The translations under genes and the position numbers were made by a program. Positions 25,108 to 32,592 of a stretch of DNA of 64,000 nucleotides are shown here, piece by piece; position 1 is the first letter of the stretch; each line of letters begins with the position of its first letter. The notes below the pieces were generated by a model, which did no database searches, had not been told where the DNA came from, and saw only the letters and a program-made list of their open reading frames with translations. The DNA comes from Natranaeroarchaeum sulfidigenes (GTDB taxonomy: Archaea; Halobacteriota; Halobacteria; Halobacteriales; Natronoarchaeaceae), in the NCBI RefSeq assembly GCF_017094485.1, contig NZ_CP064786.1, forward strand, positions 2,608,788 to 2,672,787, in the 5' to 3' direction.

Positions 25108-26334
25108 ATGCACAGTACGGAAGTACTCGTCGTCGGTGGAGGGGGAACAGGGATCGGAATCGCACGGGACCTGGCGATGCGCGGCGTTGACGTAACGCTC
25201 GTCGACCGTGGGGGACTCGGCATCGGGACGACCGGGCGATCACACGGGCTGTTACACAGCGGCGCGCGCTATGCGGAGGCTGACGCGGCTGGCGCACGCG
25301 AGTGTATCGTCGAAAACGAGATCCTGCGCGACATTGCTGGTGCGTGTATCCGCGACACTGGTGGCTACTTCATCAGACTCGAAGACGATGATCCCGAGTA
25401 CTTCGAGGAGAAGTACGAGGCGTGTCTGGACCACGATATCCCGGCAGAGCGGCTCTCACCGGAGCAGGCCCGCGAGGACGTGCCGGACCTGTCCGAGGAT
25501 GTCACCGAAGTGATGGCCGTCCCAGACGGCGTGATCTACCCGTCACGACTCGTCGCGGCGACGGCCGCCGATGCCCGCGATCACGGTGCGACGATCCTTC
25601 CAGACGCCCCCGTGACTGACCTGTTCAAAGACGACGGTCGAGTGATCGGTGCGGCGGTCGATCACGACGTCGGGAAGATCCACGCCGACCACGTGGTCAA
25701 CGCGACCGGAGCGTGGGCCGGACAGCTGGGCGACATGGCTGGCGTCGACGTCGAGATGAAACCGACACGCGGCGTCATGATCTGCCAGGAGTACGAGGGA
25801 CTCGACAGGGTTCTCAACCGGGCCCGGGATCCCGACGACGGCGACATAGTCATCCCGCACGCCGACGAGGTGGTTCTTGGGACAACGAGTGTCGAGGTCG
25901 ACGATCCGGACGAGTACGAGACCGAAGAGTGGGAGGTCGAACGCACCATCGAGGAGTGTGCAGCGATGTTCCCACCTGCGGCCAACGCACACGAAACGCG
26001 AACCTACTGGGGCGTCCGCCCGCTGTACGCACCCGAGGAAGCCGAAACCGGCGGTGCACGTGGGATCTCCCGTGGGTTCTTCGTTCTCGATCACGACGAG
26101 CGCGACGAAGTCGACGGCTTTACCAGCGTCGTCGGCGGAAAGCTCACGACCCACCGCATGATGGCCGAGGCTGCGGCCGACGCGATTGCCGACCGGCTCG
26201 ACGTCGAGGAGCCGTCTAGAACTGCCGAGGAGCCGCTGTACGCCAGCGATGATCCCGACACACTCGATGCGCTCGTCGACGAGTTCGACATCGACGGCCC
26301 CGCCGACGCCGACGTGATCGGCAGTGGCCAGTAG
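25108..26334 (+). CDS. FAD-dependent oxidoreductase, GlpA-like
   Basis: The protein has 408 residues from ATG 25108 (MHSTEVLVVGGGGTGIGIARDL), with the FAD-binding GxGxxG at the N-terminus, RGGLGIGTTGRSHGLLHSG as the next flavin contact and TYWGVRPLYAPEE plus FTSVVGGKLTTHR near the end, as in glycerol-3-phosphate dehydrogenase subunit A (GlpA/GlpD). It lacks the C-terminal 2Fe-2S-binding part of full GlpA and no glpB or glpC follows. GTG 25066 and ATG 25078 are alternative starts. The neighbouring etfBA genes, although convergent, suggest ETF could take its electrons. Substrate: glycerol phosphate or a similar hydroxy acid. Confidence 0.82.
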   Translation: MHSTEVLVVGGGGTGIGIARDLAMRGVDVTLVDRGGLGIGTTGRSHGLLHSGARYAEADAAGARECIVENEILRDIAGACIRDTGGYFIRLEDDDPEYFEEKYEACLDHDIPAERLSPEQAREDVPDLSEDVTEVMAVPDGVIYPSRLVAATAADARDHGATILPDAPVTDLFKDDGRVIGAAVDHDVGKIHADHVVNATGAWAGQLGDMAGVDVEMKPTRGVMICQEYEGLDRVLNRARDPDDGDIVIPHADEVVLGTTSVEVDDPDEYETEEWEVERTIEECAAMFPPAANAHETRTYWGVRPLYAPEEAETGGARGISRGFFVLDHDERDEVDGFTSVVGGKLTTHRMMAEAAADAIADRLDVEEPSRTAEEPLYASDDPDTLDALVDEFDIDGPADADVIGSGQ

Positions 26335-26403
26335 AACAGGAGCGGAGGACTGAGAACTCCAGTAGCTGTTGATACCGGTCGCTGTCGCCGGGTAATCCCT
26401 ATA

Positions 26404-26505
26404 CTACAATTCTCGAAGCCCTAACTACAGCTTTCGAGGTATATCGCTACAGTTACCGAACTGGAGTACTACAGCTCTCGAATCGTATTACTACAAATAT
26501 TGAAG
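26404..26505. promoter_or_regulatory. Phased array of five 15-bp imperfect palindromes
   Basis: Five 15-mers fitting CTACA-N5-YGARN start at 26404, 26425, 26447, 26469 and 26491: CTACAATTCTCGAAG, CTACAGCTTTCGAGG, CTACAGTTACCGAAC, CTACAGCTCTCGAAT and CTACAAATATTGAAG. Starts are 21, 22, 22 and 22 bp apart, two helical turns, so all lie on one DNA face. The units are imperfect palindromes (CTWCR...YGWAG), as for a dimeric DNA-binding protein. The array lies between two convergent genes, 70 bases after the GlpA-like stop and 27 bases after the etfA stop, with no gene of its own. Confidence 0.75.
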
Positions 26506-26531
26506 TGAAGCGATCGGCGCGGGCAGTACCG

Positions 26532-27494
26532 CTATTCGTCGAACTCCTCGATCAACGCTGGGACGACATCGAAGAGATCACCGACGATCCCGTAATCCGC
26601 GAGATCGAAGATCGGCGCGTTCGGGTCGGTGTTGATCGCAATGATCGTCTCCGCACCCTTCATTCCGGCGACGTGCTGGACGGCCCCGGAGATGCCAATG
26701 GCGAGGTAAACGTCGGGCGTGACAACTTTCCCCGACTGGCCGACCTGCCGGTTCTTCGGCAGCCAGCCGTTGTCGATGATCGGTCGAGACGCCGAGACAG
26801 TTGCACCGAGCGTCTCAGCGAGTTCCTCGATCAGTTCGAGGTTCTCCTCCTCCTCGATCCCGCGACCGACCGAAACCAGCAAGTCGGCCTCGCTGATATC
26901 GATGTCGCCCGCACCGACCTCCTCGAAGCCTTTCACGGTCGAGCGGATCGTACTCTCGTCGATCTCGACATCGACCGATTCGATCACGGCGTCACCCGCC
27001 GCTTCGGTCGTCGGCCATTCGGCGTCCCGGATCGTCACCGCAACGCCACCGCTCGCGTCGACCTCGTTGGTCGTCGCAACCTTCGAGCCGTACATTTCAC
27101 GGGTTGCTACGAGGCGATCGCCGTCGACGTCGAGTTCAACCGCATCGGGGACGTAGGGCAGGTCGAGCCGTGTCGCCACGGCGGGGGCGTAGTCGAGGCC
27201 GTTGACCGTGTTGGGCAACAGAAGGAACTGCGGCGCGACCTCGTCGTACAGCGCCTCGACGGCCTGCGTGTAGATGCCGTGGTTGAACTCCTCGCCCTCG
27301 GCGACGGTGAGCACTCGATCGACACCCTCGCGATTTAGCTCGTCGGCGAACGCGTCGACGTCCCCGCCGATCAGAGCGACATGCAGGCCGCCGCCGGTTC
27401 CGTCGGCGAGTTCGCGGCCCGCCGTGATCAGTTCGAGACTCACGTCCCGGAGGTCGCCGCGGCGGTGCTCCGCGACGGCGAGTACGTCGCTCAT
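26532..27494 (-). CDS. etfA: Electron transfer flavoprotein alpha subunit
   Basis: EtfA (FixB) pairs with EtfB to carry electrons from acyl-CoA or other dehydrogenases to the quinone pool. The protein is 320 residues. The C-terminal FAD-binding domain shows VGRGIEEEENLELIEELAETLGA, then SRPIIDNGWLP, RQVGQSGKVV, AIGISGAVQHVAGM and INTDPNAPIFDLADYGIVGD, all diagnostic. The start overlaps the etfB stop by four bases (ATGA-type), so the pair is translationally coupled. The phased palindrome array lies just past its stop. Confidence 0.96.
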   Translation of the reverse strand: MSDVLAVAEHRRGDLRDVSLELITAGRELADGTGGGLHVALIGGDVDAFADELNREGVDRVLTVAEGEEFNHGIYTQAVEALYDEVAPQFLLLPNTVNGLDYAPAVATRLDLPYVPDAVELDVDGDRLVATREMYGSKVATTNEVDASGGVAVTIRDAEWPTTEAAGDAVIESVDVEIDESTIRSTVKGFEEVGAGDIDISEADLLVSVGRGIEEEENLELIEELAETLGATVSASRPIIDNGWLPKNRQVGQSGKVVTPDVYLAIGISGAVQHVAGMKGAETIIAINTDPNAPIFDLADYGIVGDLFDVVPALIEEFDE

Positions 27495-28282
27495 TCTGCC
27501 ACCCCCTTCTCGCGAAGGACCTCAGCCAACCGCCCGGCGCTTTCGTCTGCTCCGCCCTCGATCAGCTCGACATCGCTCTCGGTTTCAGGGACGTACATCT
27601 CCGTGACGTCGAGTGCGCTATCGGTTACCGCGGCGTCGACGTCGAGATCGGCCAGTGTCCGGACGTCGAGGGGTTTGGACTGCGCCTGCCGGATCCCGCG
27701 AAGACTGGCGTACCGTGGCTCGTTGATACCAGTCTGGATCGTCAGTACGGCAGGGAGGTCGACGTCGGTCAGCTCCTCGACGCCGCCTTCGAGTTCGCGG
27801 CGAACCGATGCTACCCCCGCCTCGGCGTCGAAATCTAGATCGTTGACGACCGCCGCCCATTCGTAGCCGACGCGCTCTGCGAGCGCGACACCGGTCCCAC
27901 CGAAGGCGTCGTCTTCGGCCTGGACGCCGGTCAGGACGAGATCCGGTTCTTCGGCGTCAACGACCGCCGAGAGGATCTCGGCTTTCGCCTCGACATCGAG
28001 GGTGTCGGCCGCGTCGAGGTTGTCATCCCAGATCCGGAGCGCGCGATCCGCACCTTTCGCCAGCGCCATGCGGATCGTCTCGTCGCTGCGTTCCGGTCCG
28101 ATCGTCGCCGTGACAACCTCAACGTCGCCTTCAGCTTCGCTGATCTGGACGGCCTCCTCGACCGCGTAGTCGTCCCATTCGTTGAGATCGTACTCACGGT
28201 ACTGCTCGCCGATTTCGGTGCCGCTGATCTCGAACTCGTCGCCGACCGTTACCACTTCTTTGACGGTCACCAGAACCTTCAT
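27491..28282 (-). CDS. etfB: Electron transfer flavoprotein beta subunit
   Basis: EtfB (FixA) from ATG 28282 (MKVLVTVKEVVTVGDEFEI) has about 263 residues. Recognisable segments are LNEWDDYAVEEAVQ, ALAKGADRALRIWDD, DLVLTGVQAEDDAFGGTGVALAERVG and INEPRYASLRGIRQA, the ADP/AMP-binding half of the ETF dimer. A longer start five codons upstream is unlikely. It is the first gene of the etfBA pair; the upstream segment TAATTATCCATTGCACG could hold its promoter. Beyond it lies the tnpB element. Confidence 0.95.
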   Translation of the reverse strand: MKVLVTVKEVVTVGDEFEISGTEIGEQYREYDLNEWDDYAVEEAVQISEAEGDVEVVTATIGPERSDETIRMALAKGADRALRIWDDNLDAADTLDVEAKAEILSAVVDAEEPDLVLTGVQAEDDAFGGTGVALAERVGYEWAAVVNDLDFDAEAGVASVRRELEGGVEELTDVDLPAVLTIQTGINEPRYASLRGIRQAQSKPLDVRTLADLDVDAAVTDSALDVTEMYVPETESDVELIEGGADESAGRLAEVLREKGVAE

Positions 28283-28361
28283 AATTATCCATTGCACGCG
28301 GCAGTCGCTAAACCTTTTTGAAACCTGAAATCCGTCGCTTCCGGTTGATTAGCTGAATGCA

Positions 28362-28486
28362 GGCGGTAAGCCCCCTTCCTCAAGGAGCAACGCAGCGAAG
28401 CGAGTAGCGTTAACGAGAGCAAGCTCTCGTTCGCACATCAGAAATCTTCGATTTCTGAGGACGCAGTAGGGAGGGGATACACCGCC
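28362..28486 (+). ncRNA. Second omega-RNA-like scaffold upstream of tnpB (possible relic end)
   Basis: CCCTTCCTCAAGGAGC at 28373-28388 matches 15 of 16 bases of the element's right end at 29921-29936. Outer pairing is GGCGGT (28362-28367) with ACCGCC (28481-28486), then CCCCTTCC with GGGAGGGG (28469-28476). Inside are three hairpins: AACGC/GCGTT (28389-28411), a 9-bp perfect stem (28412-28431) and an 8-bp stem (28439-28457). It reads like an enlarged version of the tnpB end structure, in the same direction. Confidence 0.6.
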
Positions 28487-28542
28487 GTCATCGCTTTTCA
28501 TACACGTGATTATTCTGGCCCACAGGCCCACGTAATCCGAAC

Positions 28543-28550
28543 ATATATTA
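28543..28550 (+). promoter_or_regulatory. TATA box of the RHH-tnpB pair
   Basis: ATATATTA lies 18-25 bases ahead of the ATG at 28568. It would drive both the RHH mini-gene and tnpB, which follow with a 3-base gap. Confidence 0.5.
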
Positions 28551-28567
28551 AGTATCGAACGTATAGT

Positions 28568-28699
28568 ATGCATACAGTGAAACGGAAGACAATCACCATC
28601 CGAGAAGACCAAGAAGAATGGATTCAGGAGAACCACCTGAATCTCTCCTCGTTCGTCCAAGAACAACTGGATGAACTTATCGAAGAACGCGACTCATAG
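28568..28699 (+). CDS. Ribbon-helix-helix-like mini-protein upstream of tnpB (43 residues)
   Basis: The frame from ATG 28568 to TAG 28699 encodes a 43-residue protein: a basic strand (MHTVKRKTITIREDQ) followed by two short helices (EEWIQENHLNLSSFVQEQL and a terminal acidic helix). This is the ribbon-helix-helix plan of small dimeric repressors. It ends 3 bases before tnpB, so the two are an operon and it may repress the element's own promoter. Similar short genes precede tnpB in other haloarchaeal elements as far as I recall. It is easily missed because of its size. Confidence 0.8.
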   Translation: MHTVKRKTITIREDQEEWIQENHLNLSSFVQEQLDELIEERDS

Positions 28700-28702
28700 C
28701 CC

Positions 28703-29965
28703 ATGAACTACAACTACAGGTATCGCCTCACGCCGACCAAAAGCCAGCGTGAGACACTGGACTACCACCGCGATACCTGTAGGCAACTCTACAACCACGC
28801 TCTGTACCGCTTCAACCAAATTCCCGAAAACGAGGGCACCGTCAAACAGCGTGTTCGCAAAATCCGTGACGAACTTCCCGACCTCAAAGACTGGTGGGAC
28901 GCACTCACCGACATTTATTCGAAAGTGCTCCAGCCCACCGTCATGCGGATTGCCAAGAATATCAAACGACTTGGCAAACTCAAAGAGAAGGGCTACAAGG
29001 TTGGTGAACTCCGGTGGAAGTCACCACGCGAGTTTCGCAGTTTCACCTACAACCAGTCTGGCTTCGAACTCGACAATAAGAGTGGTCAGACCGTGTTGTC
29101 ACTCTCGAAACTCGCAGATATTCCCATCGAACTTCACCGACCACTGCCTGACGACGCAACGGTCAAGGAAGTCACTCTCAAAAAGGAGAAAACCGGCGAG
29201 TGGTTCGCTATCTTCGGCATCGAGATGGATACGGAACCGCCAGCCAAGCCCCCGCTAGGAGATATTGACACTGACGAGATGGTCGGAATCGACGTGGGGA
29301 TTCTCACGTATGCCCACGATACAGACGGCACAGCGGTCGAATCACTCGACCTCTCAGAGGAACGCGAAAGGCTCGAACGAGAGCAACGAAACCTCTCGCG
29401 CAAAGAGCATGGATCGAACAACTGGGAGGAACAACGTCGGCGTGTCGCTGAGTGTCACCTACAAATCAAGTTCAAGCGGCGTGATTTCCTGCATAAACTC
29501 TCGAACTACTACGCTCGGGAGTACGAGGTGGTGGCTGTCGAAGACCTCAACGTGAAAGGGATGCTGGAATCGCCGCGAAACAGCCGAAACACGGCGTCGG
29601 CGGCATGGAGCACCTTCACCGATATGCTCGAAACGAAGTGTGAGCGGGAAGGTACGCACTTCGTGGAAGTTGACCCCGAAGGGACCACCAAAGAGTGCGC
29701 TCAGTGTGGTGTCGAAACCGACAAACCGCTCTGGGTGCGGGAACACTCCTGTCCTGCCTGTGGGTTCAAAGCAGACAGAGACGCAAACGCAGCGTGGAAT
29801 GTTCTTTCTCGCGGACTCACCAAACTAGGAGTGGGTCACTCCGAATCAACGCCTGTGGAGACTGCACTCCCTGCGGGAACTGCCGTTGTTCCTGCAAAGC
29901 GCGTCGTGGAAGCAGGAAGCCCCTGCCTCAAGGAGCCGCCAACGGCGGCGAGTAGGCAGGGGTAG
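28703..29965 (+). CDS. tnpB: TnpB RNA-guided endonuclease of IS200/IS605 type
   Basis: This is a 420-residue TnpB. The N-terminal wedge/REC part starts MNYNYRYRLTPTKSQRETLDYH. The RuvC catalytic residues are D197 (GIDVG), E280 (VVAVEDLN) and D360 (KADRDANAAWN), and the zinc ribbon has C332, C335, C350 and C353. All are intact, so the nuclease is probably active. TnpB proteins cut DNA beside a short target motif, guided by the omega RNA made from the element's right end. The last 40 codons overlap that RNA. Codon use is less extreme in GC than the neighbours, consistent with mobility. No tnpA is present. Confidence 0.94.
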   Translation: MNYNYRYRLTPTKSQRETLDYHRDTCRQLYNHALYRFNQIPENEGTVKQRVRKIRDELPDLKDWWDALTDIYSKVLQPTVMRIAKNIKRLGKLKEKGYKVGELRWKSPREFRSFTYNQSGFELDNKSGQTVLSLSKLADIPIELHRPLPDDATVKEVTLKKEKTGEWFAIFGIEMDTEPPAKPPLGDIDTDEMVGIDVGILTYAHDTDGTAVESLDLSEERERLEREQRNLSRKEHGSNNWEEQRRRVAECHLQIKFKRRDFLHKLSNYYAREYEVVAVEDLNVKGMLESPRNSRNTASAAWSTFTDMLETKCEREGTHFVEVDPEGTTKECAQCGVETDKPLWVREHSCPACGFKADRDANAAWNVLSRGLTKLGVGHSESTPVETALPAGTAVVPAKRVVEAGSPCLKEPPTAASRQG

Positions 29966-29970
29966 TTCAC
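29912..29970 (+). ncRNA. Omega RNA / sense overlapping transcript scaffold at the tnpB 3' end
   Basis: CCCCTGCC (29920-29927) pairs with GGCAGGGG (29955-29962), enclosing TCAAGGAGC and the hairpin GCCGCC/GGCGGC (29935-29949), then TAGTTCAC closes the element. In TnpB systems this right-end RNA is the guide scaffold and the guide is the flanking host sequence, here starting at 29971 inside the end of the neighbouring gene. Haloarchaeal tnpB genes are known to produce such 3' sense overlapping RNAs. The 5' end is not determined. Confidence 0.7.
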
Positions 29971-31226
29971 TGTTCGGAGTCAGCAGGATCCATGTCCGGA
30001 AGGCTGATCAGGTTCTCTCGACCGATTCGGAGCTTGTTGATCCGGTCTTCCTCGTCCATCGCCGACAACAACTGTGAGACTTTTGCGTTCGACCAGCCGG
30101 TTTCGGTTACGATGTTTGCCTGTTTCATCCGCCCGCCGTTCTGTTCGATAAGCCGGAGCACGCGCTCCTCGTCGCTGAGGAGGTCGGGGTCTACCTCCTC
30201 CTCTTCCCCGGTTGTGTCATCAGTGTTCTCGGTTGCGACCGGGGGTTCATCCCTTTGCACCCTCGCCTCATCGGGTGGTGAATCAGCGACACCCTCGTCG
30301 TCCGTTTCACCGACTCCAGTGATCACGCCCGGAAGCAGATTCTCGACCTGGTCCCGTTTCTCCGGTCGATTGACCAGTACCACTGCGGCAACGAGCACTA
30401 CCAGCACCAACAGGCCGATGCCACCACCGATCAGCGCCATCGATGAGAGACCGTTATCGCCGGTAGCCGGCGTCTGTGGCCCACCAGTCTGGACGTAGGA
30501 TATCTGGATATCGTTTGGCTCGAACGACACCGGACCAGTCCACTGAGCGCTCCGGTCCTCGAATCCGTCATCGGGCGGCGCATCGAGGCTAAATCCATCC
30601 ACTGCGTACCCATCCGGTGCGACGATAACGAGTCGCTGTTCGTCGTTCAGATCCGGGAGCCACGTTTCGTCGTCCGGAGTCTGGAAGACATCACCCAGCT
30701 CGGTCCTGTCACCGTCGACCGCAGCGAAGTTCGTCCACGTAAACGACAGACGGAGCGTTCCGGTATCATCTTCGACCGTCCCATCCCACGCTTCGTCACG
30801 GATCTCCATGTCGCGACCGGTCGCCGTGGACGCCTCGGCAGCGTACGGACGGAACGTGTCCGCCGAATAGCCGACATCATCGTCCGCTCCATCCTGGAGG
30901 TCCTCGACCAGTTGCTCGAACGACTCCCGATCATCGTCGTCTTCGAGTTCGTATTCGGTCGTCACCGTCCACTCCGCGTGACCATCACCGGTAAGCTGGA
31001 TCTGAAGGGTCTGTCGGACAGACTCGTTAACCTCTTCGGTCTCCTGAACTGTCTGGAGGCTCTCCGATGCCGGACTCCCATCGAAATCTACGGATTGGTC
31101 GCCGGGCGCGGCCACGACACCGCCAGCTGCGACTGCGAGGAGGGCACACGTGAGGGAAACGACCAGCAGGGCGGCAGGTACCCGCATATAGATTCCTGTT
31201 ATCTCCCGGTAGAAAACGCTTTTCAT
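29967..31226 (-). CDS. Membrane-anchored protein with outer domain and cytoplasmic winged helix
   Basis: The start at ATG 31226 (MKSVFYREITGIYMRVPAA) lies about 21-30 bases after a TATA box; it gives a signal peptide or first helix, an outer domain of about 220 residues with acidic, aromatic strands, a transmembrane helix (LIGGGIGLLVLVVLVAAVVL), a disordered acidic linker and a C-terminal winged helix (EERVLRLIEQNGGRMKQANIVTETGW, SNAKVSQLLSAMDEEDRI). The plan is that of a one-component transmembrane regulator. Its TGA stop lies in the terminal TTCAC of the tnpB element. It is divergent from the secreted protein gene at 31355. Confidence 0.8.
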   Translation of the reverse strand: MKSVFYREITGIYMRVPAALLVVSLTCALLAVAAGGVVAAPGDQSVDFDGSPASESLQTVQETEEVNESVRQTLQIQLTGDGHAEWTVTTEYELEDDDDRESFEQLVEDLQDGADDDVGYSADTFRPYAAEASTATGRDMEIRDEAWDGTVEDDTGTLRLSFTWTNFAAVDGDRTELGDVFQTPDDETWLPDLNDEQRLVIVAPDGYAVDGFSLDAPPDDGFEDRSAQWTGPVSFEPNDIQISYVQTGGPQTPATGDNGLSSMALIGGGIGLLVLVVLVAAVVLVNRPEKRDQVENLLPGVITGVGETDDEGVADSPPDEARVQRDEPPVATENTDDTTGEEEEVDPDLLSDEERVLRLIEQNGGRMKQANIVTETGWSNAKVSQLLSAMDEEDRINKLRIGRENLISLPDMDPADSEQ

Positions 31227-31246
31227 AAATAAAACGTCTCCACGGG

Positions 31247-31256
31247 TTATAAATGA
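31247..31256 (-). promoter_or_regulatory. TATA box of the membrane winged-helix gene
   Basis: On the minus strand CATTTATAAC lies 21-30 bases before the ATG at 31226. The spacing decides in favour of that start over ATG 31187 or the longer 31262. Confidence 0.5.
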
Positions 31257-31323
31257 TCTCACGGCCGCTCGTGGTGTTTCCCACGGTCCGTTCTGTGCTT
31301 GATTACCGCGGTGATCCGCGAAC

Positions 31324-31332
31324 TTTTATATA
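31324..31332 (+). promoter_or_regulatory. TATA box of the secreted protein gene
   Basis: TTTTATATA lies 23-31 bases before the ATG at 31355. It and the divergent box at 31247 share a 128-base intergenic region, so both genes could be controlled together. Confidence 0.55.
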
Positions 31333-31354
31333 GGAGACGCGTACATCACCGGTA

Positions 31355-32548
31355 ATGACGCGTATCCTCGCGACCGTGTTCGTCGCCCTCCTCGTCGTCA
31401 CGGCCCCGGTGACGGCAGCGGTCGGCCCAACACCGACCGGCGGCACGGCGTCCTCCCTCGACAGCGCGGAGCAGGAAACGCCGGACGAGATCTCCTGGGT
31501 AACGACTGGCGCTGATTCGACTGCTGAGACGACGACGAAGGGCCCCGATCTCGGAAGCGCACTTGCGATGGGTGATGAGCAATTCGAGAACCGGATCGAA
31601 CTGGGCGCGCTCGAACGCGAGTTCCAGAACGCCGACTCGACCGAAGAAAAAGAGTCACTGCTCGACGCGTACCGGGAGGAAGTCGGCGAGCGGACGATCG
31701 CACTGCACGAGCGCGAGGCGGCGATCACTGAGGAGTACAGAGCCGGCGAAATCGACAGCGATACACTGCTACGCGACCTCGCCGAGTTGAGTGAGGAAGC
31801 TCGAACGCTCAGCAATACAGCCGACACGATCGAAGAACTCAGTGCGACCGACCCCCGAATCTCAGTGAGCGTTCGGAATGTCCGCGGTGAACTCGATCGG
31901 TTCGATAGCCCGATCCGTCAGGAAGCACTCGACGCGACGTACGGCGATGCGGACCGGACGGAACCGATACTGCTGTCCGCAGCGGAAGAGCGGCTGGTTC
32001 TAAGCACCCTTGAGGACGGAACATACGTGCGTGAAGGAGTCCAGTTCGATCGGTTCGCCCCCGACGAGCCGGGGACGTTCGATGGCCTCACCGAGCTCGA
32101 CGACCGCGGGCCCGAACTGTACCCGTGGATCTACGCGAACCTGTTCGAGTTCGGGATCAGCGGCTACGACTGGCTGATCGGACTCAGCCTCGACCATCCA
32201 CGCGGGCAGTCGATGTCGTATATCGACGCGACCACGCAGGACGTCGTGATGGAGTATCACACGCTCGACGTCGAATCGCTCCCGACCACGAGCACGGTCA
32301 GCCGGACGAACGAGAACGTGACGATTTCCAGCAACCGCGTCACGGACGGCGGTCCCGTCTGGGTCGAAGTAACCGACCCCGACTCCGGGGACCCGATGGA
32401 TGCGAGTATCAGTGTCGAGGGTCAACACTCGGTCGAGACCGACGAGGACGGTACCGCGTGGGTGCTCGCACCCGAAGGTGACGTCGACGTGACGGCGACG
32501 ACCGACGAAGGCGAGGTCTCGATTACGGTCCGGGATCCGAGTTCCTGA
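31355..32548 (+). CDS. Secreted haloarchaeal protein (DUF7096-like)
   Basis: The protein has 397 residues with a Sec-type signal peptide (MTRILATVFVALLVVTAPVTAAV). Residues 75-160 form a coiled-coil-like helical region rich in Glu and Arg (ENRIELGALEREFQNADSTEEKESLLDAYREE is its start). The rest alternates strands and acidic loops, ending with an Ig-like carboxypeptidase-regulatory type domain (PVWVEVTDPDSGDPMDASISVEG...). It is probably anchored in or released to the envelope. The divergent winged-helix membrane protein and the downstream pilin suggest a surface-function cluster. No activity is inferable. Confidence 0.8.
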   Translation: MTRILATVFVALLVVTAPVTAAVGPTPTGGTASSLDSAEQETPDEISWVTTGADSTAETTTKGPDLGSALAMGDEQFENRIELGALEREFQNADSTEEKESLLDAYREEVGERTIALHEREAAITEEYRAGEIDSDTLLRDLAELSEEARTLSNTADTIEELSATDPRISVSVRNVRGELDRFDSPIRQEALDATYGDADRTEPILLSAAEERLVLSTLEDGTYVREGVQFDRFAPDEPGTFDGLTELDDRGPELYPWIYANLFEFGISGYDWLIGLSLDHPRGQSMSYIDATTQDVVMEYHTLDVESLPTTSTVSRTNENVTISSNRVTDGGPVWVEVTDPDSGDPMDASISVEGQHSVETDEDGTAWVLAPEGDVDVTATTDEGEVSITVRDPSS

Positions 32549-32561
32549 ACGGACCCACACA

Positions 32562-32569
32562 TTTATACC
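32562..32569 (+). promoter_or_regulatory. TATA box of the pilin gene
   Basis: TTTATACC lies 24-31 bases before the ATG at 32593, and only 13 bases after the previous stop codon, giving the pilin its own promoter. Confidence 0.5.
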
Positions 32570-32592
32570 GGGGACCGCGGCGATGAGTCGAC

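Larger units (their letters stand above)
28362..29970 (+). mobile_element. IS1341-type (IS200/IS605 family) element with RHH gene and tnpB
   Basis: The element carries tnpB and an upstream small RHH gene but no tnpA (Y1 transposase). The right end is a hairpin-forming segment that overlaps the tnpB 3' end and closes with AGTTCAC. The left boundary is not certain; I place it at the upstream scaffold-like structure. Without TnpA it could only move in trans. No target-site duplication is expected for this family. Confidence 0.7.

Noticed and set aside
28349-28666. Minus-strand frame of 105 codons opposite the RHH mini-gene
   Set aside because: It runs through the structured scaffold and the TATA box and lacks a promoter; the plus-strand RHH frame fits better.
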